Shown: in pieces, positions 48,354 to 57,774 of the stretch | Numbering within the stretch: the stretch's first letter is position 1 | How the letters are laid out: each line of letters opens with the position of its first letter | Source: Hemileia vastatrix | Taxonomy: Eukaryota; Basidiomycota; Pucciniomycetes; Pucciniales; Zaghouaniaceae | NCBI GenBank assembly: GCA_030280995.1 | Contig: JASXTE010000014.1 | Coordinates: 5,339,156-5,403,155 of the forward strand | Direction: 5' to 3' | Length of the DNA: 64,000 nt | Made by a program: the position numbers and the translations under genes | Notes under the pieces: generated by a model | Database searches by the model: none | Told to the model about the DNA's origin: nothing | Seen by the model: only the letters and a program-made list of their open reading frames with translations

Positions 48354-48494
48354 GAATTAAATGCTGGTGATAATATGCAGTGTCCTTGATTAATTGGGCG
48401 CCGGGGGGGCACTTTTAAAGAGGGACTAACTCAGGGCACACAGAGAGTTCCGGGAATTTACAAGAATGAGTTACTGCTAGTAATCAATCAGGGA

Positions 48495-48506
48495 CAGCCC
48501 ATAACC
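48495..48506 (-). promoter_or_regulatory. Copia-C primer-binding site
   Basis: GGTTATGGGCTG directly inside the 5' LTR on the minus strand. Confidence 0.78.
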
Positions 48507-48695
48507 TATGGTAGCAGTGTCAGCGCTTCATCCGGAGTGAACCAGGTATAATTGCATCACTTACCTATGGTAGCAGTGTCAGCGCTTTGTCCGGAGTGAA
48601 CCGGAGTTAGACATGTCGGCTGCACCATAGGTTTTATACCAAAATCTATGCACATAACACATAATCACTAAGTATACCCTAATATTACCATAACA
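48507..48695 (-). repeat. 5' LTR of Copia-C, tandem unit doubled
   Basis: 189 bp: units start at 48507 and 48566. Each begins TATGGTAGCAGTGTCAGCGC; the first ends CACTTACC, giving a GGTAAGTG word on the transcribed strand. Confidence 0.9.
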
Positions 48696-48718
48696 GAAGC
48701 ATTAGAAAAAAAGCTGAC

Positions 48719-48927
48719 ACCTGCTACAGCCATATTCAAAACAGTTGGTGCAGCTTTACTAAAAAATTCAAAACTTTTGGTCCGCTCAATTGACATTTGA
48801 CAGCAAACTTAGTCTCCCTTCACCCAAAATTTGCCAGTTTCTCTGTCAAATGTCAAGCATTCTGTCTAAATGTTTTGATTCTTTTTGCAAAACTGCACCA
48901 ACCATTTCGAATTTGGCTGTAGCAGGT
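48719..48927. mobile_element. Small hairpin MITE (209 bp)
   Basis: The arms begin ACCTGCTACAGCCA and pair over about 45 bp (including GTTGGTGCAG), with a non-palindromic centre. No target duplication is evident. No coding capacity. Confidence 0.6.
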
Positions 48928-49089
48928 TCCTATTCCTGGCTGAACTATGCCAGTTCAATTGGAGAGAGTCACCTGTGATAGGTTATACTTGTTAGGTTAT
49001 ACTCAGCAGTGCTGCAGCAGCCCTACTTCATGTATATAATTGAGAGAATTACATTAGAATATAGGTTGAGAGGGAATAAAAACTAAATA

Positions 49090-49575
49090 AGGGGTATCAA
49101 TGTTCAGGGATCCGCAATTAAATTAATTGCAGATAAAAATCCTTATACCCCAATTATCTTCTGCAATTATTTTTGCTAATAATTGGGTTATTAGACACTT
49201 TACATGTCAATGTTCACTTCTTATCTGACATTTTTCTACTCAATTTTTCATAACCACATATTGGACAACTTTCTGTCATAACCACATATCAGACAACTTT
49301 CTGTCATAACCACATCTTGGCCTACTTCCATTCATAATATCTGCAATTATATGTCATGTGACTTGCATACAAATCAATCATGGATGTGATGAGTTTGGGA
49401 TCAGGAATTAGGAATGGAAATTGGGGTATAAGAGGCGGGATAATGCATTATCATGGATTCCTTTTCAACTATCCCCAGGGCTAGTGGATAAGAATCTTCC
49501 GCAATTAATAATGTCTGATCCTGGGAAAAAAAATTCCTGATCCCTAATTGCAGATCCCTGAACATTGATACCCCC
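49090..49575. mobile_element. TIR element Ha2 (GGGGTATCA ends, TA target site)
   Basis: The arms (A)GGGGTATCAATGTTCAGGG and the inverse of CCCTGAACATTGATACCCCC run for about 30 bp. TA flanks at 49088-49089 and 49576-49577. Its two sides match, in inverse order, those of Ha1 at 10983-11791, but the centre, including the transposase scrap, is missing. It is a non-autonomous deletion derivative. Confidence 0.75.
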
Positions 49576-49577
49576 TA

Positions 49578-50470
49578 TTATATTGTTCAAATAACCTGCT
49601 AGCAAATGCACAGCATACAACACATTCCTTTTGATTTCTAGTTTATTCCTTATGTCTATATTTTTTTGGAGACAATTAGGGTTTGTTAAGATTAAAATTA
49701 GGACTATGCGGAGCTGTATCAGGTCCAGTGTTAAGATGGATCTGCTTGATAATCATACTCAAAAAAGACAAGTCAAATGTTTCAAAGTTTTATAAACCTA
49801 AAGACCAAATTCTAATTTTTTTCATTCAATCTCACCCATAAAGGTTTAAATACAATATTATAGTGATGCAATAATAGCATCAGTAAACCAGCCCCAAATA
49901 ACACTGAACAACAACTAGTATAATTGTCAGGCTAAGGTCAGGTACAGAGACGTGAATATCTTGAATTAGTCAGTTTTCTAGAAGATTTTAGTGGTCCAGT
50001 ATTAATTGGAGTTGTCAAGGTCCAATAAAGTATTAAACAAAATTTAATATTTAAGTTTCATCAATATAATCACACTTATCACAGGAGAAAAAATCAGCCA
50101 ACTAGACATCTAGTTGTTTTTTTGGTCTTTGTTCAAGCCCTGGTTGTGATTCTACTCAATTCCTTGAAGTGACCATGGTTGAACTCATCTACTTTCACTT
50201 TCCATCACATTGACACATTGACACACACACTCACTCACCCACTTTTTTCCATTCTCCCCTTTTTGCTCTTTAACTCCTCTTTTTCTTGTCCCCTGCCCCT
50301 TGCAATTGTTTGGTCATTCTGTTCCTTTTTTTCTGCCTTATTCCTCCTTCTTTCTTTTACTTATCAGCTACCTCCCTTGCTATTCTACTTACTTGCTCCC
50401 TCCTTCTCAGTTTTACATGTAACATCATCTGGAATATGCACAAAGCCAAACATTGAAACACACACTGAAT
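49578..50470. other. Spacer, no recognised gene
   Basis: AT-rich to 50160, then pyrimidine-rich with a short CA/CT-rich stretch (50208-50250). The reading frames here follow base composition. Nothing recognised. Confidence 0.5.
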
Positions 50471-50471
50471 A

Positions 50472-50547
50472 GGGGGTGTCAGTTCTGGAAGATCAGCACT
50501 TAAATTTTGCAAAAAAGTCATTATTTTAAAAATTGGTGTCAGTTATT
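50472..50547. mobile_element. Left terminus of a Harbinger-II relative, cut by Gypsy-D
   Basis: GGGGGTGTCAGTTCTGGAAG after TA, followed by ATCAGCACTTAAATTTTGCAAAAA, matches the inverted right end of Harbinger-II including the AAAAAGTCA block. It stops where the Gypsy-D LTR begins; I did not find the other half beyond 59589. Confidence 0.55.
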
Positions 50548-50877
50548 GTTAAGACCTAAGAAGGCTGACTACTACTAGCACTAATTCTAGCCTTTGAGAG
50601 GGACTGACTATGCTGATACAGCAGTGATACTAACTATACTGACTATGTTGGAACAGCGAGGGGAAAACAGGACTGACTATGCTAATGAGCAGTGAGACTA
50701 GAGAGTAACTGGATTACTAAATAAGTTGTCTGATGAGGAGCGCTCCACAGCCCTTGCCCCATATAACCCCTTAATGCAATATCCCTGTTCCCACCTCTTA
50801 CAAATGCATAGCTCCCCTAGTGCTCTTATAGCACCCATAGCGCTCCTCCTCCTTGCCTCTCAGCTCAAATCCTAACA
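50548..50877 (-). repeat. 3' LTR of Gypsy-D
   Basis: 330 bp; carries an extra 60-70 bp duplication (GACTGACTATGCT motif three times) compared with the other LTR. Confidence 0.82.
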
Positions 50878-50889
50878 TTACCCCCTCTT

Positions 50890-51330
50890 TTACACCTCCT
50901 GCCCCCTGCACTCCTTCTCAAACTCCTTCAACTTTTCCTTAGCATTCACCAAATTCTCCACTGGTTCCCAGGACCTATCCCCAACCCCGTAACCTTTACA
51001 ATGCACCAAATACTGAACCTTTCCCCTATACACCCTCATAGAAACAATCTTATCTACCTTAAACTCCTCTTCATTTCCCACCTGGATAAGCACTGGTGGC
51101 TCTTCTGGGAATCCTGTATTTGTATCTTATTTATGCTTTGTGAGTAATGAAATGTTGAAGACCAGATGAAATTGCCTCATTGAGATTGGCAGCTCTAATT
51201 TGTATGCTGAGTCAGATACTTTACATTTGATCATAAAAGGGCCTACCTTCTTTTGATCTAGTTTGGCACCTGGGTGCAATGTAGAGAGAAATTGTGAGCT
51301 CAACCAGACCTTGTCACCTACCTGTAGTGC
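50890..51330 (-). pseudogene. Gypsy-D integrase C-terminus and chromodomain
   Basis: From 51330 leftwards a broken frame reads [22 protein letters not shown] (the GPF module), LELP and [10 protein letters not shown] stop near 51128 precedes a clear chromodomain at 51075-50900: VDKIVSMRVYRGK, YLVHCKGYG, SWEPVENL. This defines the element as a chromovirus. It ends just before the 3' LTR. Confidence 0.85.
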
Positions 51331-52553
51331 TCAGTGCTGGGTCTTCCCTTGATCATGATGGCACTTCATTGACTGCTGAGATAGTTTGAGTGCTGCCTCT
51401 AGTTCTTGATGTATACTTAGTATCTTTTGAATCTGCTCTTCAGATTCTGGGACTTGTAACATGGATGGGGTACCAATTGAGAATGTTGGGTGATATCCGT
51501 AGTTAGCATAGAATGGTGACATGCCTTCTTCATCATGTGTTCAGTTGTTGTATGAGAATTCAGCCAATGATAATAGCTGTACCCAATCATCTTGCTGATA
51601 GTTAATGAAGTGGAGTAGGTATTTTTCAATTGCCTTATTCACTATCTCAGATTGCCCTTCAGTTTGCAGATGCCATGCTGTTGACAAGATGGGCTAAATT
51701 TTAAGTTGCTCATACATTTCTTTTAACAACTTAGAGTTAAAAGTACTTCCCCAATCTGACACTAAACTTTCAGGTAATTCATGTAATTTCCAGAGATGTG
51801 CTACCATTAAGTCTACAATACCCTCTGATGTAACCTTAGTAGTGGTGGGGATAAAATGTGCCATCTTTGTGCAGCAGTCAACTACTGTGAGAATAGCATT
51901 CTTTCCTTGAGACTTGGGTAATTCCACTATAAGATCATAGGAGAGCTCCCTCCATTGCTTTTTGAAAATGTTTAGTGGCATCAGTGGTGTTGTTGTTGGA
52001 CTATCCTTCTTCCTCTGGAAAGAGTCGCATGCTGCTACCACCACACAATATGGGGGGCGGACTTGCTAGCAAGTCTGCAGCCTTGGACCCAAACTCACCA
52101 CAGATTGAACACACATTGAGCTATTGACAAAGGAGCCATACAATCAGGGATGAACACCACTCAGCAGAAAAGTTTTAGGTGGGTGTTCAAGTAGAGTTCA
52201 GTATGGGTTTAATATGAGTTCAGTCTGAGTTCCATCTGAGTTCCAAGTTCAGGTTGGTGACTTGCTAGCAAGTCTACCACCTGTATTGCATAGTGTAAAT
52301 AGCACTGGATGTATGCTTTCATGGACTTCCAGTAAAAATTACAATTCACCAGCTCTATAGTCTTCAGAGGTCCTGGGCAACCTGCCATGGGGGATTTATG
52401 CCTTGATTTGACCACCTGCCTCTTGAGCTCTTCATCATTTGGAACCACTATCCTTCCATTCCAATACAGCTCTCCCCCTTCTAGGTGATACTCCTCTAAT
52501 CCTTTCTTTACTGATACCTCCTTTGATAACAGTGCCTTCACCAACTCCTTCAC
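51331..52553 (-). pseudogene. Gypsy-D integrase, split by a CACTA-like insertion
   Basis: The zinc domain lies at 52470-52280 (VVPNDEEL, KSRHKSPMAGCPG, Y..FYW). The insertion 52274-52039 then separates it from CDSFQRKK. The core follows: SYDLIVELP (first Asp), SLVSDWGSTFNS (second Asp), a stop near 51697, and TEGQSEIVNKAIEKYL (Glu). Further frames give the C-terminal core to 51331. Confidence 0.85.
52039..52274. mobile_element. Small CACTA-like insertion in Gypsy-D integrase
   Basis: Starts CACCACACAATATGGGG, then the palindrome GACTTGCTAGCAAGTC. It ends with the same palindrome but lacks the outermost 20 or so bases. TAC flanks both sides (52036-52038, 52275-52277), a 3-bp duplication as in CACTA elements; an 8-bp reading CTACCACC is also possible. 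Removing the 236 bp plus one TAC restores the integrase frame. Repeated GAGTTC words lie near the right end. Confidence 0.65.
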
Positions 52554-52766
52554 TCCCTCATCCTTTTCCTGCCCCCTTCTTACCTATTACATCAAATCCT
52601 CATCCACAAATTCCACCTCATCTAGGATTACCCCCTCTTCAAGTTCCCCCTTCAATAATTTTGCCCCAGAAGTATGTAGTCAGCCCAGTGCTGGGCGCAA
52701 TTTGGGATGTCATGATAGCACATCAGATTTTTAACTTTTCTTCCCTGGTTGGAATGAAACAACAAA

Positions 52767-55192
52767 CACCACACAATATTTTGGGGGGGAACTTGCTAGC
52801 AAGTCCTAAACTTGAAGTCAGATGGAACTCAGACTGGACTCAGAATGAACTAAGACTTGACTCAGGCTGAACTTTACTTTGAACTCATCTTGATCTCTTA
52901 ACCAAAAATGGATGAGTCTTTTCTGGAATAATAGTGAAAGTTTAATGAATAATTTATAGAAATAATAACAAGGGAAGATCAATAATCTGATCCATTCACA
53001 GAGTTTTTTTCATAAAACTCATTTTCATTTTCATTTTAAATTTCACTTGATCATTAAAAAGACTGAAAATTATACTATTTATTTCAAAAACATCACTTTA
53101 AACCTCTCTAATGATTTTATTCTTTTTTTTTTTTTGAAAAAATATAAAATAAGATCAGTGGTTCTTTTTATTTATAACTCCTTTTAACCAAGAATTTGAA
53201 GCTTTTATTTTTTAATTTAAACCATATTACCTGATTTTTTTTTCTGTATTATTATTATTTCTGATTATGAAATATAACCAACATATTTTACTATTACATT
53301 TAAAAATAAATACAATAGACTCATAAAATGCATAAGTTCAATAGTTTAAAATTTCTTTAAATTTTTTGTTCTAGTTTTCAACTTTTTGCTGCAATTTTCC
53401 AATTATATTATTTATTTATATCATGTATAGTTATCAGAAGCATTCTGCGAATTGTTTTGTAAAAAAGAAAAATAGTATTTCATTACCAATTATTTTACTA
53501 TATCACTTTCTTAGTCTTAAAGTGCATTGTAAATCAAAAATATAAAATAAAGGCATATAAACTATAGGTTTAAGTTCAAAAATATCAATAAAAAACAATT
53601 ATCAATCATTTTCCATATTGGTAGAATAGAGCTGTAGATTGAGGGGGTGGACTCTGATGTTTGCCCAAAGAACAAAGTTCACTCTCCATTTTTCACTACC
53701 TCAATGGACAACCTCTCAATCTCTTCACACAGCTTTTTAAGACTTGTCATTTCTTTAAATTTTATTACCACTCCCCACCCTTTTATTGCCCTCCTGATAC
53801 ATTTGCTACACCCTTTAAGCCCTCCTCACTACTCCCCCCCACTCTATTTTCACTTTTAACACAACTCCACCCCTTTTGCAACCTCTTTCTCACATCCCAT
53901 TCCCCTCACTCACCCAAATCACCTCCATTAGCCCTAGCCAGCCTTTCTCTCACATTCTCAAACTATTACTCACCTCCCCAGTCTATTTTCCACATCCCCC
54001 CAGCCCTCACTTACCTCCCCTAGCTCTTTTTCACCTTCCCAAGCCCTTTCCAGCCCTTCACTCACCTCCCCCAGTCTTCCCCAGTCCCTTACTTTGGCTG
54101 GAGGTGTGAGCAAGGTGCTGTAAGGACTAAGGAGGTCTGGGAGAAGTGAGTGAGAGGCTTTTATCACCTCCCCCAGCCTCCCCAGTCCCTTAATTTGGCG
54201 GGAGATGTGAGAAAGGTGCTGTAAAGACTAAGTAGGGCTGGGAGTAGTAGGTGATAGGCTTTTATCACCTTGCCTAGCCCTTTAAAGACCCTCGCTCACC
54301 TTTTCCAGCCTTCCCAAAGTGGATTAGGGGCTTTTATAACCTCTCTCACCTTCTCCAGCCTTCCCCAGTCCCTCGATTTTTCTGGGTGAGGTGAGCAATG
54401 AGATGGGAGAGATGAAAAAAATGCTTGGGAGGCATGCAAGGGCTTGGGAAGTAGCCAACTTTTGATAAACTTGAGAATAATTAATATGTATAAATTAGAA
54501 ATAACAAGGAATAAAATATTGAGGAATTATAAACCATTCCAAGTGGTAAATAATGTAACTAAATACATATTTCAGACTTTGAGTTGCTTGTGTTTACCAA
54601 AAAAAATGTGGCCAAGTGTTGAGAAAGGAAGATATTTGTAGGGAAGAAACATGAAAAATGAGAAAAATACAAAGTAAAATAAAACTAAATAATGACAGTG
54701 GGCTGGGAAAGGTGAGTGAGGTTCTGGGGGAGGTGTGAGAAATAAAGATAAGAGAAAGGAGAGGGGTGGAATGAGATGAGAGTTGTTTTCTCTCTGTGAA
54801 GGGAAGGGATAGGGTAGAAAGGTTAAGTAGATGGAAAGGTGAGCAACAAGATAAGGGGGGTAGGATAGGAAGGCAGATTGAAGATAAGGGAGAATTAGGG
54901 GAGGGAGGTATCAGATGGAAGTCCCACTTGGAGTTCTACCAGAAATTATTTAAGGAAGCAAAAAAAGTACTAGACGTCCAGTGCACACTTTTTTCCTGCT
55001 GTAAATATTTTTTGAACTATTAATCAACTGTGGTTCAATGAAGGTTCAAATCAGTTTCAAGGTGTTTTCAAAAGAAATTCAATATTTCTTCATGATTGTT
55101 TCATCACCACCTCAATGTGTTCTGAAAAAGATATGATTTAGGGTTCAAGGTTGTGGACTTGCTAGCAAGTCCGCCCCCCATATTGTATGGTG
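52767..55192. mobile_element. CACTA-like element (2.4 kb, non-autonomous) in Gypsy-D RNase H
   Basis: Inverted ends CACCACACAATATT and the complement of ATATTGTATGGTG extend through a G6-7 run and the palindrome ACTTGCTAGCAAGTCC. AAA is repeated on each side (52764-52766, 55193-55195). CACCA termini, a 3-bp target site and subterminal GAACTC/GACTCA repeats (52810-52880) fit the CACTA/En-Spm group. The interior is AT-rich (52900-53640) then C-rich (53650-54400). No transposase is visible. Confidence 0.7.
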
Positions 55193-55440
55193 AAAGTTAA
55201 TTCTACTTAGCAGTTTTCCCCAGCGCACCTTCCAGCAAGTCAGATTTTTTGTGGTCAGAAAGGTTTCTAGGTTTTGATGATCTGTGTAAATAATAACTTG
55301 TAACCTGTGAGGCCCTCCTTCCAAATAATGGTGCCAGGTGCATATCACTTCTACTGGTGCCAAAAACTCCTTATCATATATTTCATAGTTTAATTTGGTG
55401 CCTAGAAGTGTTTGTGACAAATAAGCTATTGGGTGCAAAA
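55145..55440 (-). pseudogene. Gypsy-D RNase H
   Basis: HPIAYLSQTLLGTKLNYEIYDKEFLA (with the catalytic Glu), ICTWHHYLEG and YTDHQNLETFL (Asp) are standard Ty3 RNase H blocks. The frame runs into the CACTA-like element at 55192; the continuation (GRKVKN, as in GxKNxKAD) is on the far side near 52730. Confidence 0.82.
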
Positions 55441-55661
55441 TTTTTTCAGCATTTTATTAAGATAATACTTCACCTAGTGAAAAATCTGAGAAGTCACATT
55501 CCAGAAAAAATGGCTTTAATAAGTCAGGGATTACAAGAATAGGGGCTTTCACAAATTGGTTTTTTATGTAGTCAAAAATATCTTGTTGCCTACTTGTACA
55601 GATAAATTTGGCTTCCTTCTTTGTGAGGTCATGCAATGGTTGGAAAATGTGGGAGTAATTT

Positions 55662-56513
55662 TCAATAAAATGGTGGTAAAATTTTTGAAAAGCCTAGGAA
55701 TGACTGGAGCTCTTTTACTGATGTTGGTGTTGGCCATTCTGTTACTGCCTTTGATTTTTCTTGGTCCATTGTCACCCTATTCATTGTAATGATCATACCC
55801 AGATAGGGGATTTCAATCACTGAAAAGACACATTTCTCTGGTTTTAACCATACTTGGGCCTCCCTCAAGCGCTGAAAACAGTCTTTCACACATATCTGGT
55901 GCTCTTCCATTGGTCTGGAGTAGATCAGGATGTCATCCAGGTACACTGCCTCATCTTTCCCTATTCTGTCTCTAAAGATGCTGTTGGTAAAATTTTGGAA
56001 AGCGGCAGGCGTATTACATGGACCAAATAGCATTGAAAGCCATTTAAAATGACCAAATTTGGTGCAATATGCCAGTTTGTGTTCATCACTTTCTTTCACA
56101 TGTATTTTGTGCTAACCTGCCCTAAGTTCTAGGGATGTGAAGATCTCTGCACCTTGAAGGCTATCAATTAGCTCACTAGTCAGAGGAAGGGGATATCTAT
56201 TTTCTACTGTCAGCATGTTTAACCTTCTGAAATCCATAAAGGGTTTTATTGACCCATCCTTTTTTCCTAAAAAGAATACAGGGTTGGCCCAGGGAAATTT
56301 GGATTCCCTAATAAAACCATTCTTTAAGCTTTCATCAATCATCTCTTTTAGTGCTGTTGACTCTAGGGTCAATAATAGGATTATGTGGCTAAATTGAGGG
56401 GTTGTACATGGCATTGGATCAATGGCAAAGTCATATGGTTGATGAGGTGGTAGGGTCTTGACTTCTCCCTCTCCAAAAAGTGGTAAAAAATCCCAATAAG
56501 CTTCAGGGACCAT
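55662..56513 (-). pseudogene. Gypsy-D reverse transcriptase
   Basis: Blocks in order: LPPHQPYDFAID, MIDESLKNGFIRES, PVFFLGKKDGSIKPFMDFR, NRYPLPL. Motif A reads SLELRAG with Glu in place of the usual Asp, then a TAG near 56114. The second frame from 56099 gives LAYCTKFGHFKWL, FGPCNTPAAFQNF and catalytic AVYLDDILIYS. It ends PTSVKELQSFLGF. Both catalytic YLDD Asp residues remain, but motif A and the stop disable it. Confidence 0.85.
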
Positions 56514-56639
56514 TTCCTTGAGGCTTTTTGTTGGCTTTGAGGACTTGATCTTGGCTGAAATCTTGGTGGATATGTTCTAAGCTGTTGCATTGCATTCCAG
56601 TTCCACTTCTTCCTCCAGTGCCCCCTCCAAGTTCTGAAA

Positions 56640-57012
56640 CTTGGCATCAAGAGAAAGTGTCAGTTCTTGCGGCAAGTCTACTGATGATAATGAAACACCA
56701 GGAGACTTTCTGGGATGGGCCCCTGACCCCTGCAGAGGCCAGGAGACAAATACTTACTCCGTGCCATCTGCCTTTCAATATTCTGCCTTATCCTTCTTCA
56801 TTTGTGCCTTTCATCTCCCTTTTGGCTCTCTCTGGTGCTCTCATTGGTGACCCATCCCCAGCCTGCTTTTTAGGAACAAAAGAGGGAGCATAAGTTCTGG
56901 TGGCAAGTCAACTGATGATAACAAAACATCAGAAGACTGGCTGGGATGGGCCCCTGACCCTTTAGGGGGCCAGGGGGCCAATACTTTAGCACTGGTGTCC
57001 CCTTTTCTTCCC
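56640..57012 (-). repeat. Tandem duplication in the Gypsy-D protease-RT linker
   Basis: A segment of about 110 bp (TGGGATGGGCCCCTGACCC, AGACTGGC/AGACTTTC and flanks) occurs at about 56655-56765 and again at 56890-57005. The copies have diverged by substitutions and small indels. No stop-free frame spans both. Confidence 0.6.
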
Positions 57013-57138
57013 ATCTGAACCTTCTTTTCCTTCAAATCAATTTGCAGGTTATATTGGTGTAGTCATGTCATCCCCAGTCCAATGTTGTACTGATCTTTAA
57101 GGTTTGTCACATATGCCCTGAGCTGCGACTCCTTTCTG

Positions 57139-57345
57139 TCACACCAAAACCTGCAAAAAAACCTTTTCTCTTACTTCTCCTCCCCCACTTGGGGATCTGT
57201 CAAACATAATTAGACACCTAGGGTGGTCCAATTTTTCTTTTTTTTTTCTTTTTATTTCTCTGTAAAAACTTGATAGAAATAAAACAGTCTGTGGCCCCAC
57301 AGTCCAGTAGGTCTTGTACATTTGTTGTGGTGTCAAGGGTCATTA
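57139..57345 (-). pseudogene. Gypsy-D protease remnant
   Basis: From 57342 leftwards: MTLDTTTNVQDLLDCGATDCFISIKFLQR, shown here only by its motif DCGATDCFI, which matches the retropepsin active site LIDSGAT with Ser changed to Cys. A frame change in a long A-run (about 57235-57250) follows. The linker to RT is rich in Pro and Lys. Confidence 0.6.
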
Positions 57346-57774
57346 AAGTCAAGTTTAGTATAATTTGATTATCATTTACTCCAAGTGGCTTACATGCTGA
57401 TCATTCTTCTACTAAGTCCCCCTTATATTTTCCCTCTAATCCGCTTGAGGAGGGAACAACCTTCAATCCCAAGAACTGTCCTTTTTACCTGCGCCTTTCC
57501 TGTGCTATCCTCCACCTTACTAACCCTTATTTTTCCTCTACATTCCCTTTCCAGATGACCACCACTCCCACATCAGAGGCACAGCCCTCTGCTCATATGC
57601 CTCTGGTATTCCTCATCAGATAAACTTTTTTTTTCCCACCAGAACCACATGCATTTACTACATTAATGTCTATGGGGGCTTGGGTACTTGGCACTGGCCC
57701 CACTTGATGAGGCATAGTTGCACCACTGATGGGAACCACTCCAACCATCCATCTGCTGAGGTGTAAACTCATTA
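57346..57774 (-). other. Gypsy-D gag-protease linker
   Basis: The remaining gag C-terminus should be here, but the frames are short and broken. Cys and His codons near 57560-57600 could be a ruined zinc knuckle. I do not call a domain. Confidence 0.35.

Larger units (their letters stand above)
43711..48695 (-). mobile_element. Copia-C, Ty1/copia element
   Basis: LTRs 43711-43840 (130 bp) and 48507-48695 (189 bp), TGTTATGG...CTACCATA on the minus strand. GAAGC is duplicated at 43706-43710 and 48696-48700. The extra 59 bp in the right LTR is a tandem copy of one unit. Coding blocks run gag to RNase H on the minus strand with many frameshifts. It is related to Copia-B (shared LTR plan and protein blocks). 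It sits about 310 bp upstream of the secreted-protein gene, in the same orientation. Confidence 0.92.

Noticed and set aside
52037..52280. hAT-type insertion with an 8-bp duplication CTACCACC
   Set aside because: The last bases are explained by the CACCA terminus seen in the related element at 52767; a 3-bp TAC duplication restores integrase equally well.
53647..54109. Ser/Pro/Leu-rich frames in the CACTA-like interior
   Set aside because: They follow C-rich base composition in two frames at once, with no recognisable domain.
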